This document shows positions 1 to 9,569 of a stretch of 64,000 bases of DNA, piece by piece (the stretch's first letter is position 1; each line of letters begins with the position of its first letter). The position numbers and the translations under genes are program-made. The notes beneath the pieces were generated by a model that saw nothing but the letters and a program-made list of their open reading frames with translations, was not told the origin of the DNA and made no database searches. The stretch is from Tubulanus polymorphus (Eukaryota; Nemertea; Palaeonemertea; Tubulaniformes; Tubulanidae): positions 5,963,600 through 6,027,599 of the forward strand of contig NC_134036.1 of the NCBI RefSeq assembly GCF_964204645.1, given 5' to 3'.

Positions 1-643
1 TCTCGTGTCCGGTGCACGGATTAATAGATCGACGGGTATGATATTTATAATAATTCCTAGTCTGATCACAAACTGAAATGACCAAGACTAAAGTGATGTA
101 GATATAACTTCTTTTCATACTTATGACACTAACAGCTTTTAGAGGCCAACAAACAACGATATATCTGTCTATAGCTATCAACAATGTTATCAGATCACTG
201 ATACCTGAATAAAAAAGTCTAATGAATTGAGTGTATGAATACATGCGCTTCATAGCGTGGTTTATTTCAGTAGTCATGTCCAGTAACAATGTGTGACTGT
301 AGAGATGATACTGAAAGTCAAATGATATATAAGACAAACAAATAAACATGTCCGCAATTGCTAAACATCTCAAATAGAATATACTGGTGTTGTTTGAACG
401 TTCTTTGCTGAGAACAATGAAAGACAGTAAATTTGTACCGAAACCCCAGATGGCTATGCTGAAAATGACGTAAGTCGTAATCTGTAGATACAGATTCACG
501 TGAAACGGTTTGTAATCGGCGTCATGGATGTATTTACACCGCGGATGAGGTTTAAACCCCGCCTTCTCGGTGGTTGTTGTCAGGTCCGATCCGTTTAGGT
601 CGAGAAACTGAGCGCCAACCGATACATTTTCTGAAGCCTGCAT
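1..643 (-). CDS. Class A GPCR of the array family, N-terminal part, cut by window edge
   Basis: This is the front part of an intronless rhodopsin-type receptor, nearly identical to the gene at 34441-35574 with no length difference over 643 bp. The ATG at 643 gives MQASEN, as in the copy. Visible parts are a glycosylatable N-tail, the conserved motif HPRCKYIHHADYK, TM1-TM4 and an intact DRY motif (IDRYIVVCWPLK). TM5-TM7 lie left of the window. It is an orphan plasma-membrane receptor by family; the ligand is unknown. Confidence 0.8.
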   Translation of the reverse strand, partial: MQASENVSVGAQFLDLNGSDLTTTTEKAGFKPHPRCKYIHDADYKPFHVNLYLQITTYVIFSIAIWGFGTNLLSFIVLSKERSNNTSIFYLRCLAIADMFICLSYISFDFQYHLYSHTLLLDMTTEINHAMKRMYSYTQFIRLFYSGISDLITLLIAIDRYIVVCWPLKAVSVISMKRSYIYITLVLVISVCDQTRNYYKYHTRRSINPCTGHE

Positions 644-759
644 TTCAGTCGGCACTCCGAACAGTCACTGCTTGTAGATAGAGACAAAATCGGTTTAAAC
701 TTCCATGTCTATCGTTGTACAAAGATCCAGCAATATATCAAGTTATTTGCGATTTTCCT

Positions 760-895
760 GTTTGTAATCGGCGTGATGGATGTATTTACACCGCGGATGA
801 GGTCTAAATCCTGCCTCGCCAGTGGTGATTGTCAGGTCAGTTCCGTTGAGGCCGAGAAACCGAGCGCCAGCAACTGATATATTTGCAGCGGCCAT
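760..895 (-). pseudogene. GPCR N-terminal fragment
   Basis: Starting at the ATG at 895 (MAAANISVAG) this encodes the array family's N-tail through HPRCKYIHHADYK, then loses homology exactly before PFHV and soon meets a stop. No membrane segment is present, so it cannot make a receptor. It lies directly upstream of the receptor gene at 1-643, and the same fragment occurs at 35691-35826, so it predates the segmental duplication. Confidence 0.75.
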
Positions 896-1189
896 CCATG
901 CAAACTTCATGCACAACGAAACTGCTTGAAATTGAAATCGCGCAGTTCTGGAGTTGAACGTCGTTCAATCATATCATTAGATTCAGAGACCAGTAAATAA
1001 ATATCTTAACCCGAATCGATAAAGAAAAAAGCCACGCGTATAGATTTTGCTGCGGAGAAAAATCCCCCAGGATCTATATTAACTATAGGGATCAATACAA
1101 AAAGCAGTATTCATCCATGAAATGTTTCATATACTGTTTGCTCCGAACAAGACACAGAATCTTATGCATTTCTGTCATCAGTTTTCTTA

Positions 1190-1330
1190 CCGATTATACA
1201 TTAGAATTTTAGCGAGTTTGAATTTTTCAACGCTGGACTTTACCGCAGTAAGAGACAGAGTATTTCACAAACTCTTATTCAGTATTCGATACCAACTCGG
1301 GATAGAAATTTACCAGTAACTTTTCCTAGA
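1190..1330. repeat. GPCR spacer satellite (about 90 bp unit), diverged copy
   Basis: It contains the recurrent words ACCGCAGTAAGAGACAGAG and TTTCACAAACTC followed by an 'ACTCGGG' word. The same unit recurs upstream of the array GPCRs (11.2, 29.3, 31.45, 33.6 and 36.1-36.4 kb), in reverse at 17.1-17.4 kb and as a short copy at 43.9 kb. Confidence 0.7.
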
Positions 1331-1541
1331 CAAAGTCTGCTGAAACTGTTATACCAAGTCGACATGTCCAAATACTGCATACCTAAGTAATTAACCGAGT
1401 AAGTAATTATAATAATTACTTATTTGATGTAATCAAATCATTTAACCTCAACATGTTATCATCCTCCCGTATTCTCTAACAATTCAGCGTTTTGACGCCG
1501 AGAGTTTGGCAATAATTCTTTTTTCTAAACACTCAACGAAC

Positions 1542-1729
1542 CTGCTGTATTCTGTTGGCTTCCTGGGCCGCTTTGACGGCCGCTTCGGCCGCCTCGGTCG
1601 CGCTCGTCTCGGTTTCAGCCGAGAATTTCAACGCCTGCGCCAATTCAGCGCTTATCTTGGCCACCTCGGCGTGCAGTTTACTCGCTTCGGCCCGCAGTTG
1701 TTTCTCCTCCAAATCCAAGAACGGGTCGA
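1542..1729 (-). CDS. Second copy of exon 2 of the DTHD1-like gene
   Basis: 188 bp, the same length, frame and splice sites (AG before, GT after) as exon 2 at 36609-36796, encoding the same Ala/Glu-rich coiled-coil peptide (from VDPFLDLEEKQ to NRIQQ). It lies about 15 kb beyond the stop codon of the DTHD1-like gene on the same strand, so it cannot belong to that gene's normal transcript. It may be a stranded exon or part of a second, partial gene continuing left of the window. No matching exon 1 or exon 3 copy is present in the window. Confidence 0.7.
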
Positions 1730-2340
1730 CTGAAAAATCAAAAACAGCAGTTAATAATTTACAGGTGAAACGTGCAGTCAGCACCGAAATGGTATTCGGT
1801 CTTTCGTTGGCATCAATGCGTGTATCAATTTATTCGATGCGGAGTCCGTGGATGATCACTTTTTGAAAGTGTGCTGATATTCAGTTCATCTTATTGTAAC
1901 ATTGTACATGGTCCAGTATACGACTATCATTCGACACAGTAATATAGTGGCAATACATAGAGAAATAACGGTGAATAATTCAATAATTCAGGGGCATAAA
2001 CCATGGAGGTTTAAAGGCTTCTTTCAGGAATCGCAAAATTAGACCAGATTTTTTTGAGGAGGCGAAAAGGCTTATCAGTTTATATTGACTAGGTCTTGAA
2101 AAAATTGTGTTAAGCACTGGTGATCTTACAGTTGTATATTCTTGACAATCAAATAAAAAGTGCACGGTATCATTTCCAGTTACATTTTGGTTGCATTTTT
2201 AAACAATATTTCTAGTTTTTACGTATCGGATTGTAACTACATGATATATAAATTATAGAAGAAATTTATATACTGGACGATGGAATAAGCATACACTAAT
2301 ATTGTATAAGATAAAGGCAAATTAATACCAGTTTCTACGA

Positions 2341-2522
2341 AAGCGTCCTGGGGACATATCTAATATAAAGAATCGAGGTTAATTCCAAGTTTGTAACTCG
2401 AAATAAGCTAGTTTTCTCAGTTAAATGTGATTTTTTTTAAGGTTTATTCCGAGTTTGTAACTCGGAATTAACTCCAACCTCCAAAATTACATTTAATAGA
2501 TATGTCCCCATACAGGACGCTT
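2341..2522. repeat. MITE with TIR AAGCGTCCTGGGGACATATCT
   Basis: The ends are imperfect inverted repeats (AAGCGTCCTGGGGACATATC and GATATGTCCCCATACAGGACGCTT reading outward in reverse). The inside has two copies of a palindromic word, TTCCGAGTTTGTAACTCGGAA. A relative with three internal copies lies at 37404-37705, and an end fragment near 39870. Confidence 0.65.
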
Positions 2523-2689
2523 CCGTAAGTTTCAATCGTTTGTTAACTACATTTGAAGATGTGTAACCATGGTGTGCGCGTAGTTCATCTACGTTCACAG
2601 CCCTGAATGTTGCATCGTTGCAAATTTGAGCAATGAATTGGAAACATAACTGAAAACTAAAGATTCACATGGTTTAGGTGAATTGAAAC

Positions 2690-3050
2690 TATCGCGGATG
2701 ATGCGCTGAACACTCGTGAAGTGTCAACGATCAGTTTTCGAAAGTGTGCTGATAAACTGTCTGGAGTTCGTAGTTCATTTTCAATTAAATATGTCTCAGG
2801 CTAAGCACTGAACACATGTGACGTGTCGACGATCAGTTTTTGAAAGTGTGCTGATAAAATGTCTAATGTCTGGTGTTTGTTGTTCAATTTCGATCAAACA
2901 TGTCTCAGGTGAAGTACTAAGCATAATATGAGAAGTGTGGACGATCGATTTCTGAAAGTGCGCTGAAAAACATGTATAATGTCTAGTATTTGTAGTTCAT
3001 TTTCAATTAGAAATATTTCGTGTGAATTACTGAACACATGTGATGTACCT
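2690..3050. repeat. Minisatellite, about 117 bp unit, three copies
   Basis: The repeated core is CGATCAGTTTTTGAAAGTGTGCTGATAAA, about 15 bp after a 'CATGTGACGTG'-like word, followed by TAGTTCATTTTCAATTA. The same family occurs in reverse at 17640-18070 and more diverged at 39150-39480. Confidence 0.7.
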
Positions 3051-3465
3051 ATATATTCAATGTAATCTCGTTGCGACGAACTTCTTTATGGACCACAAAG
3101 TTATCGTTATAACCGATAGTTCGTTATAACCGATAGTTCGTTACATCTATCATGAAATAACTTCATAGTAATTATTATCCAATAGGGTGGCCACTGGAAA
3201 TCAGGGAAAGTCAGGGAATTTTGTAAATCTGCAAAATATTAGGGACATTTTGGTGAGATTGCTAGATCACTCGTAACATTTAGAACAGTTTTCTTCATGT
3301 ATTTAACTTCGTCGATTGACCAGTTCTTAGCAGGTCCAGTCGTGGAAAACGATTTAAAATTTAGGGAAATTTTTAACAATAGACGGAAATCAAATATAAG
3401 GGAACGCATCGAAAACCGTCCCATTTGGAACGAATGCTTGGATGCGATTAGTTTAAATATGCGAG

Positions 3466-3543
3466 ATGTGAACTTTTTCATTTACGTCGTCAATTTGAAA
3501 TTGTTCCGCGACGAATTGACTCGTCTGATATTCGGGATTCGTT
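3466..3543 (+). pseudogene. GPCR TM7/C-tail fragment, copy of 15402-15480
   Basis: About 78 bp nearly identical to the end of the GPCR at 14508-15482, encoding VNFFIYVVNLKLFRDELTRL then IFGIRY. Only about two base differences are visible, so the copy is recent. Homology stops on both sides, and no other part of the receptor is next to it. Confidence 0.8.
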
Positions 3544-3792
3544 ACATAGCATCAGCCACTCGCCATTAGGCCTAGTTTTAAAGTGATAGGCACGAACTCA
3601 TTAACACGCCTTAACAAATGTTGGTTCTTTAGCCAATACAGCTTTTGGCGAAATAGATCGCATTCCATATAAATATGTATTTCATATATACCAAACCGCC
3701 ATTGCCAGAGTTGAGGATGAGCTATATGCTATTAATAGCTATATCAATCAGTTAAGAATACCGATTACTTCGATTTCTTAAAACTTAATCCC

Positions 3793-3936
3793 CAGGGGCC
3801 AGTTACATAGTCATGGCTTAGACTTAAGGCCAGTCTAAGACCAACTTACTCTTATAGCTTATCTAACAACTTAAGACCAGTCTTATGATTTAAGACCACT
3901 TTTGGACTTAAGTCACGACTTTGCAACTGGCCCCGG
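3793..3936. repeat. MITE with TIR GGGGCCAGTTGCA
   Basis: Ends GGGGCCAGTTACATAGTCATGG and, in reverse, GGGGCCAGTTGCAAAGTCGTGA, with internal GACTTAAGACCAGTCTAAGACC-type repeats that make it nearly palindromic. Related copies lie at 21746-21886 and 55526-55664, with a degraded one near 51.7-51.9 kb. Confidence 0.75.
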
Positions 3937-4387
3937 TACTGTTTCGATCCCGGCAGGTGTGGCTGGTTCGGGATCGGTACGAAACTCTAATCATATCAAA
4001 ATTTCAATTAGATCGTTAATGCATATTTCGAGTAATGTTCGTGTTACGACGTTATTCTCGAGATTCGTATTGATCGTGTCCGGTGAAATCGTCATCTTTC
4101 AACTATGATTTTTCGATTGCTGACACGAGAAGATGTACCTTTTATCATCAGTTATAGATGAATCCAATTCTTCGGGCGTCATTTTAACTATACGTTAGAA
4201 CGCTTTCATAAGCGAAAGACCCGTTAGTCCGGTCTCAGTAAAAAACCTAAATTATGTCTCGTACGATGGATGCCTAGTTAACTATAGCATATCGTTTACT
4301 ATAGGTTCGTGTCCAGTGATATGATAAAGCTTTTCATTCTATAGTCAATTTTTTTAAAATCAAAACCACATTGGATACCATTATCAA

Positions 4388-4510
4388 CTTTACTGCATTG
4401 GAGTCTGAACGTATACTATAAGCTAGCATTTCTATTGAGAAACTCTTTTGGAAAACTAATCGTGACTTTTGTCATATCAAATGGCTGTATTGTATATACA
4501 TAATATCAGA
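4388..4510. repeat. Paralogous unfilled site of the AT-rich island
   Basis: This stretch aligns to 11400-11484 and then directly to 13051-13085 (CATGACTTTTGCTATATCGAATGG versus CGTGACTTTTGTCATATCAAATGG). It therefore represents the sequence before about 1.57 kb was inserted at the second locus. Confidence 0.7.
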
Positions 4511-5187
4511 GCTTTATTTACAAAAAAAAAAATGATAACAATTTGCCATGCAAATTATAAACAGTGGATGTACATTCAGAATATGAAATTTTATCACATC
4601 AATTGCGGGGGCCCGATGTAGCGAACTATTTGTTACTTGGTTCGCCAGATACTGTCTTTTACCTCATTCACGCTCAGGCATACAACGTTCGGATAAAATG
4701 TTGGGAAAATGGTACGATCATAGATAAGATAAACAGGAATTAATCGTAAATATTGGTTCAAGATTCTTAAAATTTGCCTTTATGTAGATAATTCGTTTGA
4801 GAAGATCTTAGATCTTTTCTTTATAAATTATGCATAACACAGGAGAGTTAACGCGGCATTAAACATTGTAAACCTGCCAGGGAATCGAATTAGAATCAAG
4901 TAGAAAATCAAGTAGAAAATAAAGAAAACTCACAAAAACTATTTTATCTTATATATTACTGTAGTTAAGTCCACTACATATAAACCTCATTGTCCACTAC
5001 ATTGAAACCCCATTAATCAGCAGGTTGTACACTATACATTTTTTTTAAATATATTTTAACAATCGAGATTTTAGGTTCCAAAACCTGGAACAAAGTTCCC
5101 GTAATTACGAAAGTTATAATTATTATAGAGAAGTAACTTTATCAAATTCTGATGCTTGATAGAGTGTAAAACATATTTGCAGAGTGT
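4511..5187. other. No gene seen
   Basis: AT-rich intergenic sequence with short A and T runs. I see no convincing exon, RNA gene or repeat in it. Confidence 0.5.
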
Positions 5188-5199
5188 AAGCGCATTTAA

Positions 5200-5463
5200 G
5201 GAGAGAATCCCACAATGATAATAAAAAGTCCGAAAATGAAACTTTCGAGATAGTAGTTTATTACAACGTTTCGACTATATCCTAATAGTCATCTTCAGGA
5301 ATAATTATTCCGTTATTCCTGAAGATGACTATTAGGATATAGTCGAAACGTTGTAATAAACTACTATCTCGAAGTTTCATTTTCGGACTTTTTATTATCA
5401 TTGTGGGATTCTCTCCTCATCGCGTCAACACGTATATAGTGTTCTACCAATCGTAATCGTGAG
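5200..5463. mobile_element. Fold-back element with 12-bp target-site duplication
   Basis: Bases 5201-5416 form an almost perfect palindrome with centre near 5308. A unique tail follows to 5463. The element is flanked by the direct repeat TAAGCGCATTTA (5188-5199 and 5464-5475). Each arm holds a hammerhead-like motif: CTGAAGA at 5319-5325, helix arms GACTAT/ATAGTC, then GAAA at 5345-5348; the mirror lies at 5265-5298. It may be a non-autonomous relative of Penelope-like elements, whose terminal repeats are known to carry hammerhead motifs; that link is inference. Confidence 0.8.
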
Positions 5464-5475
5464 TAAGCGCATTTA

Positions 5476-6122
5476 TTTTCCAACCTCCAATAAAAACCAC
5501 GAGAAATAGTATTATACGCTACAATGGCTACTATTTTGGCTCTAAAGTTGACTCAGGAGCTGGACCTCGATCAGTTTAGGTTTTATACCGATATCATCTC
5601 AAATCCAATCGGGTTTGAATAACTTAAGGAATTCTGCACGTCACCACAATACGAACCTCGTGCTAATTTTTGCACGGACTATTTCTGAGTTCGTCAGTTC
5701 AGTTCAATGTAGTTACCATTTCTGATGATGTGTTTTTCATTTAGTGAAGCACTATGAGTTTCATTTATGAATATATCACATACAAAATTAACCACTTTAC
5801 CCAATATTCTATTCAGGTGCATTTGATTCTTAGATTTCATGTTTCGATTTCTAGTTTCTGCGTCTCATATCTATCCAGTTATAAACACTTATTTAAGTTG
5901 GATTGGTGTGCTATGTATTGCTTACTGGGTGGATATACGAAGTCTATGCACATTCACACCATTTAGTAACCTGAAATGATATCTTCTGGAATAGTGTGTG
6001 CTGAATATTGACTAGAAATTAGAAAGCTCTGTTGCCCGCCCGTCGTTCAATAACATAAGAAGCTTTTAGTACATCGAAAATATTAAAAGCGTTTAGAATG
6101 AATATCGTTTACCAGTAAAATA
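5476..6122. other. Upstream region of the GPCR at 6123; no gene seen
   Basis: Short ORFs only, none with recognisable features. It presumably holds the promoter or 5' UTR of the receptor gene, but I cannot point to a TATA box or start site. Confidence 0.4.
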
Positions 6123-7073
6123 ATGGTGACCAATCATACGACCACTTTAATGTACGGTTTGACAATTGTGGATATCAAGTTTGTGCATCGAAAGCAATAC
6201 CCGACGACATTTATTACGTTGTCGGCTATCAACATGGTCCTAGTCACCGTGTTTGGTTTAGTCGGTAATGGCCTCATAGTAGCACTCATGTTGACGCCCG
6301 AATTCTGCAAGCAACTGTTCGGGAATTTCTTTCTCATTCTTGCTGTATCGGATAGTGGTATGATAGTTTATTATCTGTTAATGTGTCTGAATGCAGTTTA
6401 CTATCGCATAACTCGATCGATTTTGATAAATGTTCATCGCGATGATTTTACTTGCATTGTGCTTTTAGTTATGTACACTGTTTTCATATCATTAAGTCTA
6501 ATTGTGCTTTGTTTGATATCGTTGGAAAGAGCTTGTATCGTGCGATTCCCGTTTCGGGGACCTCGATTCTGGAATTCAAATGCTGCCAAACTGGTTTCGC
6601 TGGTATCAATGTGTGCACCGCTCTATATTGTTACAGCCGAGGCTAAAGGTGTAGTGTATATCGAAGGAATTGGCTGCGTTCACACAACGGATAGAACTTT
6701 AATCAAAGCCCTACAAATAACATGTATTTTATTCATACCAAGCTCAGTAATAATATTCTCAACTGCGCTTATAGTTCTGACACTCGCAAAAAATCAGCGT
6801 TTGCAGACAAATCGCTCGACGTCTTCATCGGTGTCCGTAATGGTTGTATGTACGTGCCTTGTGTTCCTACTGATAGGTTTCCCAAACAACATAATTTGGA
6901 TTCGGACTTGGATTATTCCGAAAGTTGCCCAATCGCAGTTAGCCTTTCAAATTACGGACATGATCTACCGTTGGAACTTTGCGGTGAATTTTTACGTCTA
7001 TGTTTTGACGGGAAGAGAAATTCGCGTCGCTTTACGGCGTTATCTTACTTGCGGACGCTTGCTTAAGACTTAG
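6123..7073 (+). CDS. Class A (rhodopsin-type) GPCR, orphan
   Basis: Single-exon gene of 316 aa starting at the ATG at 6123. TM1 carries the GN motif (GLVGNGLIVAL, about residue 42). TM2 has LAVSDSG. TM3 ends with an ERA triplet in place of DRY (LISLERACIVRFPF). TM5 is near residues 198-220. TM6 is rich in V/C/L (SVMVVCTCLVFLLIGFPNN). TM7 has NFYVYVLTGRE instead of NPxxY, then a short basic tail. A Cys before TM3 (DDFTCIV) and one in loop 2 (GIGCVHTT) could form the usual disulphide. It is distant from the array family and from the gene at 14508. Plasma membrane; ligand unknown, probably a peptide or small molecule. Confidence 0.85.
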   Translation: MVTNHTTTLMYGLTIVDIKFVHRKQYPTTFITLSAINMVLVTVFGLVGNGLIVALMLTPEFCKQLFGNFFLILAVSDSGMIVYYLLMCLNAVYYRITRSILINVHRDDFTCIVLLVMYTVFISLSLIVLCLISLERACIVRFPFRGPRFWNSNAAKLVSLVSMCAPLYIVTAEAKGVVYIEGIGCVHTTDRTLIKALQITCILFIPSSVIIFSTALIVLTLAKNQRLQTNRSTSSSVSVMVVCTCLVFLLIGFPNNIIWIRTWIIPKVAQSQLAFQITDMIYRWNFAVNFYVYVLTGREIRVALRRYLTCGRLLKT

Positions 7074-9064
7074 ATGTATTGATTTTATTCTAGAATGCAA
7101 ACTAATGCAAAAACCAATTCGTGCGTAGCTTATTGGTAATTTGTGGTAGCGAATTTGTGAAATAATCAGCACAAAAAACATACTCTGAAATAGTAATTCC
7201 TTAGTAATTCCATTGAAAAATCTCTGACATAACTTACTTGTATCCAATGATCTTCAATGTCCCTACAAATGTGAGAAAATTTCATGAACTACGTACACTT
7301 TTGCTATTGGTTATCATTAGTGCATCGAGACTGAATGGCAGAAAAATACAGGTAATAAAGAGTGATATCGATCATCGCAAAACTTAATAATTACACAAGA
7401 AGTGGCCAGGTTGCATTTTACACGAAGAAGTTTTCTTGGACCTTGCCTCGGCAGCCACCATAGCAGCATTGTACGATACTGAATCATTAAAAGATAACTG
7501 TTAAATGACCTTATTTCCTACGAATCATTGTACCTCGAAATGTTTACAGACAGACATCTTGTTCAGTTAAATATCAAAGGAAATAGAATGTAGCTGCAAA
7601 GCAGCGACAACGGGTTTGCCTTGCTGGTTTAAATGTCGCACTGGGAAGCGCACGAAGATTTCACCAAATAATTCTTATCAGTTTATAACATGCTTCAATT
7701 TTTAAGGAGTGCGGCACATATCCTGGATATGTGGATCCACTAGGGCTACCACGTAAAAATAAGTGCTGATGTACCTTGTTTGGTGCTTTCATAGTTCCGT
7801 TGGGAGTTGTATGAACTAATCGTACCCGACGTTTCGATCTCACCCTAGAGATCATCGTCATGTGTCAGATCTCTAGATATCTATACTAAAAAGCAGAACG
7901 GACGGTATTTACCGCGACGCATTGTCGGGAAATTAATGCCTGTATTGAAACGTCTTTTTACCGATGCTTTATACCAGTTTTTCCCGTCGTCGAGTTACAT
8001 GTTTGAAACAGATCGGTGGTCCCAGGGAGTCACAATATTCATTTTAGGCCCGGGCTGAAATTCGGTTAAAAAAGATGTGTTCACCATCTAATAGTGAAGT
8101 ATACCGTACTATACTTCTGTAGTGATATAGTAATGTACTGACCAGGATACATTACGCAGCATCAGAACAGTAAATGACACAGTTCTCTCATCACTGATTC
8201 GTGCCTCGGTTGTGAATTTCGGGTGTTTAAAACATTGGTTAAGACAATCATTCACGTAATCCTTGGATCAAAATTGATATGATTGGAATCAACGATATGT
8301 TCTGACCGTGTTGCCCGCCCATAAGCAGCGTCTCAGAATGGTTCTTAGAGGGGGACAGGTCCCATTGCGTAGTTTTTCAGAATGGTGCCATACCGCAGAC
8401 AGGTTACTGGCAAATAGGGAGGCCCAAACGCAGCCTCTCGGAATGGCTCTGGGGGCTGCGGATACGTGCGTTGGTGATAAATTTATAAAATAGCGTTAAA
8501 ATAGTACATACTGTTTTGGGGAGGGGTAACAAATAATGTACCGGTAGTAACTTTTTACGGAGAGGAGGGTCAAAGAAACATGTACGTACTTTTCTGACAG
8601 GCGCTCTCTTGCAAAATGTATGTATATACGTCAGATAAAAAAATAATGTCAAACAGTGATACAAAGTACAGAATCCTAATATCATCGTCGAGCGACAACC
8701 TAGGCATTTTTCAATTAATGGCAGTCCCACAAGTTAAGCATTATTTCATGCAATTCGTTGGTTGATTGGAGGGGCATTTTATATGAACGCACGGGTGGCG
8801 TGGTCAATATAGTAAGTGCTCGAACAAGAAAGAGGTGGCCTAAAAACCGCTGGGGCCGAGAATTTACGGTTAATTATTTGAACAAATGGATTGTACCACA
8901 GACAGGTCAGACGGGGTAGGGCAGGTGTTGGGTTGGTGTCAAGAACTTTGAAAATTTGAAGCATTTAGATTCATTTCCCGGCCAATTAAAATGAATGTAT
9001 TTCATAAGCAAAATGCAGGATTTATGCGCAGAGGTGGTGGGCTCACGACCAATACAACCGAATT
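7074..9064. other. Intergenic, mostly featureless
   Basis: No supported gene. On the minus strand at about 7826-7862 there is a relative of the hammerhead-like motif (TGACGA, arms GATCTC/GAGATC, then GAAACG). A roughly 85-bp imperfect direct repeat lies at 8310-8460 around the words GCAGCGTCTCAGAATGG and GCAGCCTCTCGGAATGG. Confidence 0.5.
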
Positions 9065-9521
9065 ACGATATCATTATTTAAACTGTATGATGTCATAGGG
9101 GATTCCGAGGGCGGCCATCTGTTATGGATGATTCCTAGTATATGGAGCAAAACGCGCCATTCTCAGAAGAACAACAACAATGGCTTTATTGTCAATGATC
9201 ATTCATTGCTGGTATGTATACTTTCTCTTATGATGTTCGCCTAGAAGGTTCCATGCGCATAAATCTTTTGAAATTTCAGCATATTTTTGTAGCTTCCAAG
9301 TGTGCGCTCTAAAATCCTTTCGAACGGCGCCATACATTCATCTAATGGTCTACTACGAGTGGAAACGCATTAACAGCTTCTAGTTAGTAGTCTTCTTATT
9401 TATTCGTTTGAAATACGATTCGAACAAAGCGCATCCATTATCGCTGGGGGAGACAGCTGCTGTTCTCCAGGAATGCCGATCGCGCGGATAAGAAATTGAA
9501 GCAACGATTACCGAGATCTAT
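9065..9521. repeat. Copy of the 5' flank of the GPCR at 14508
   Basis: About 457 bp aligns to 13900-14364 with moderate divergence, from TGATGTCATAGGGGATTCCG to GATTACCGAGATCT. In the partner it is immediately upstream of a GPCR start codon. Here it lies beside the 3' end of an unrelated minus-strand receptor, so it looks like the promoter-side remnant of a lost or moved paralogue. Confidence 0.75.
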
Positions 9522-9569
9522 AGATCTACCTCATTAAAAAGACCGGGTCATTTTGAAGCTCTCGTTTTA

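Larger units (their letters stand above)
1..2525. repeat. Segmental duplication, partner at about 34932-37430
   Basis: Bases 1 onward match 34932 onward with few substitutions. The block contains, in the same order, a GPCR front part, a GPCR N-terminal fragment, spacer satellite, exon 2 of the DTHD1-like gene, flanking intron and a MITE. Differences include a roughly 50-bp stretch present here and missing near 35890, and extra satellite copies at 36.1-36.3 kb in the partner. Identity falls after about 2200 and ends near the MITE at 2341-2522. The left limit is outside the window. Confidence 0.88.

Noticed and set aside
1555-1866. 103-codon plus-strand ORF, and its mate at 36559-36822
   Set aside because: Shadow of DTHD1-like exon 2, which has coiled-coil coding and splice sites on the minus strand.
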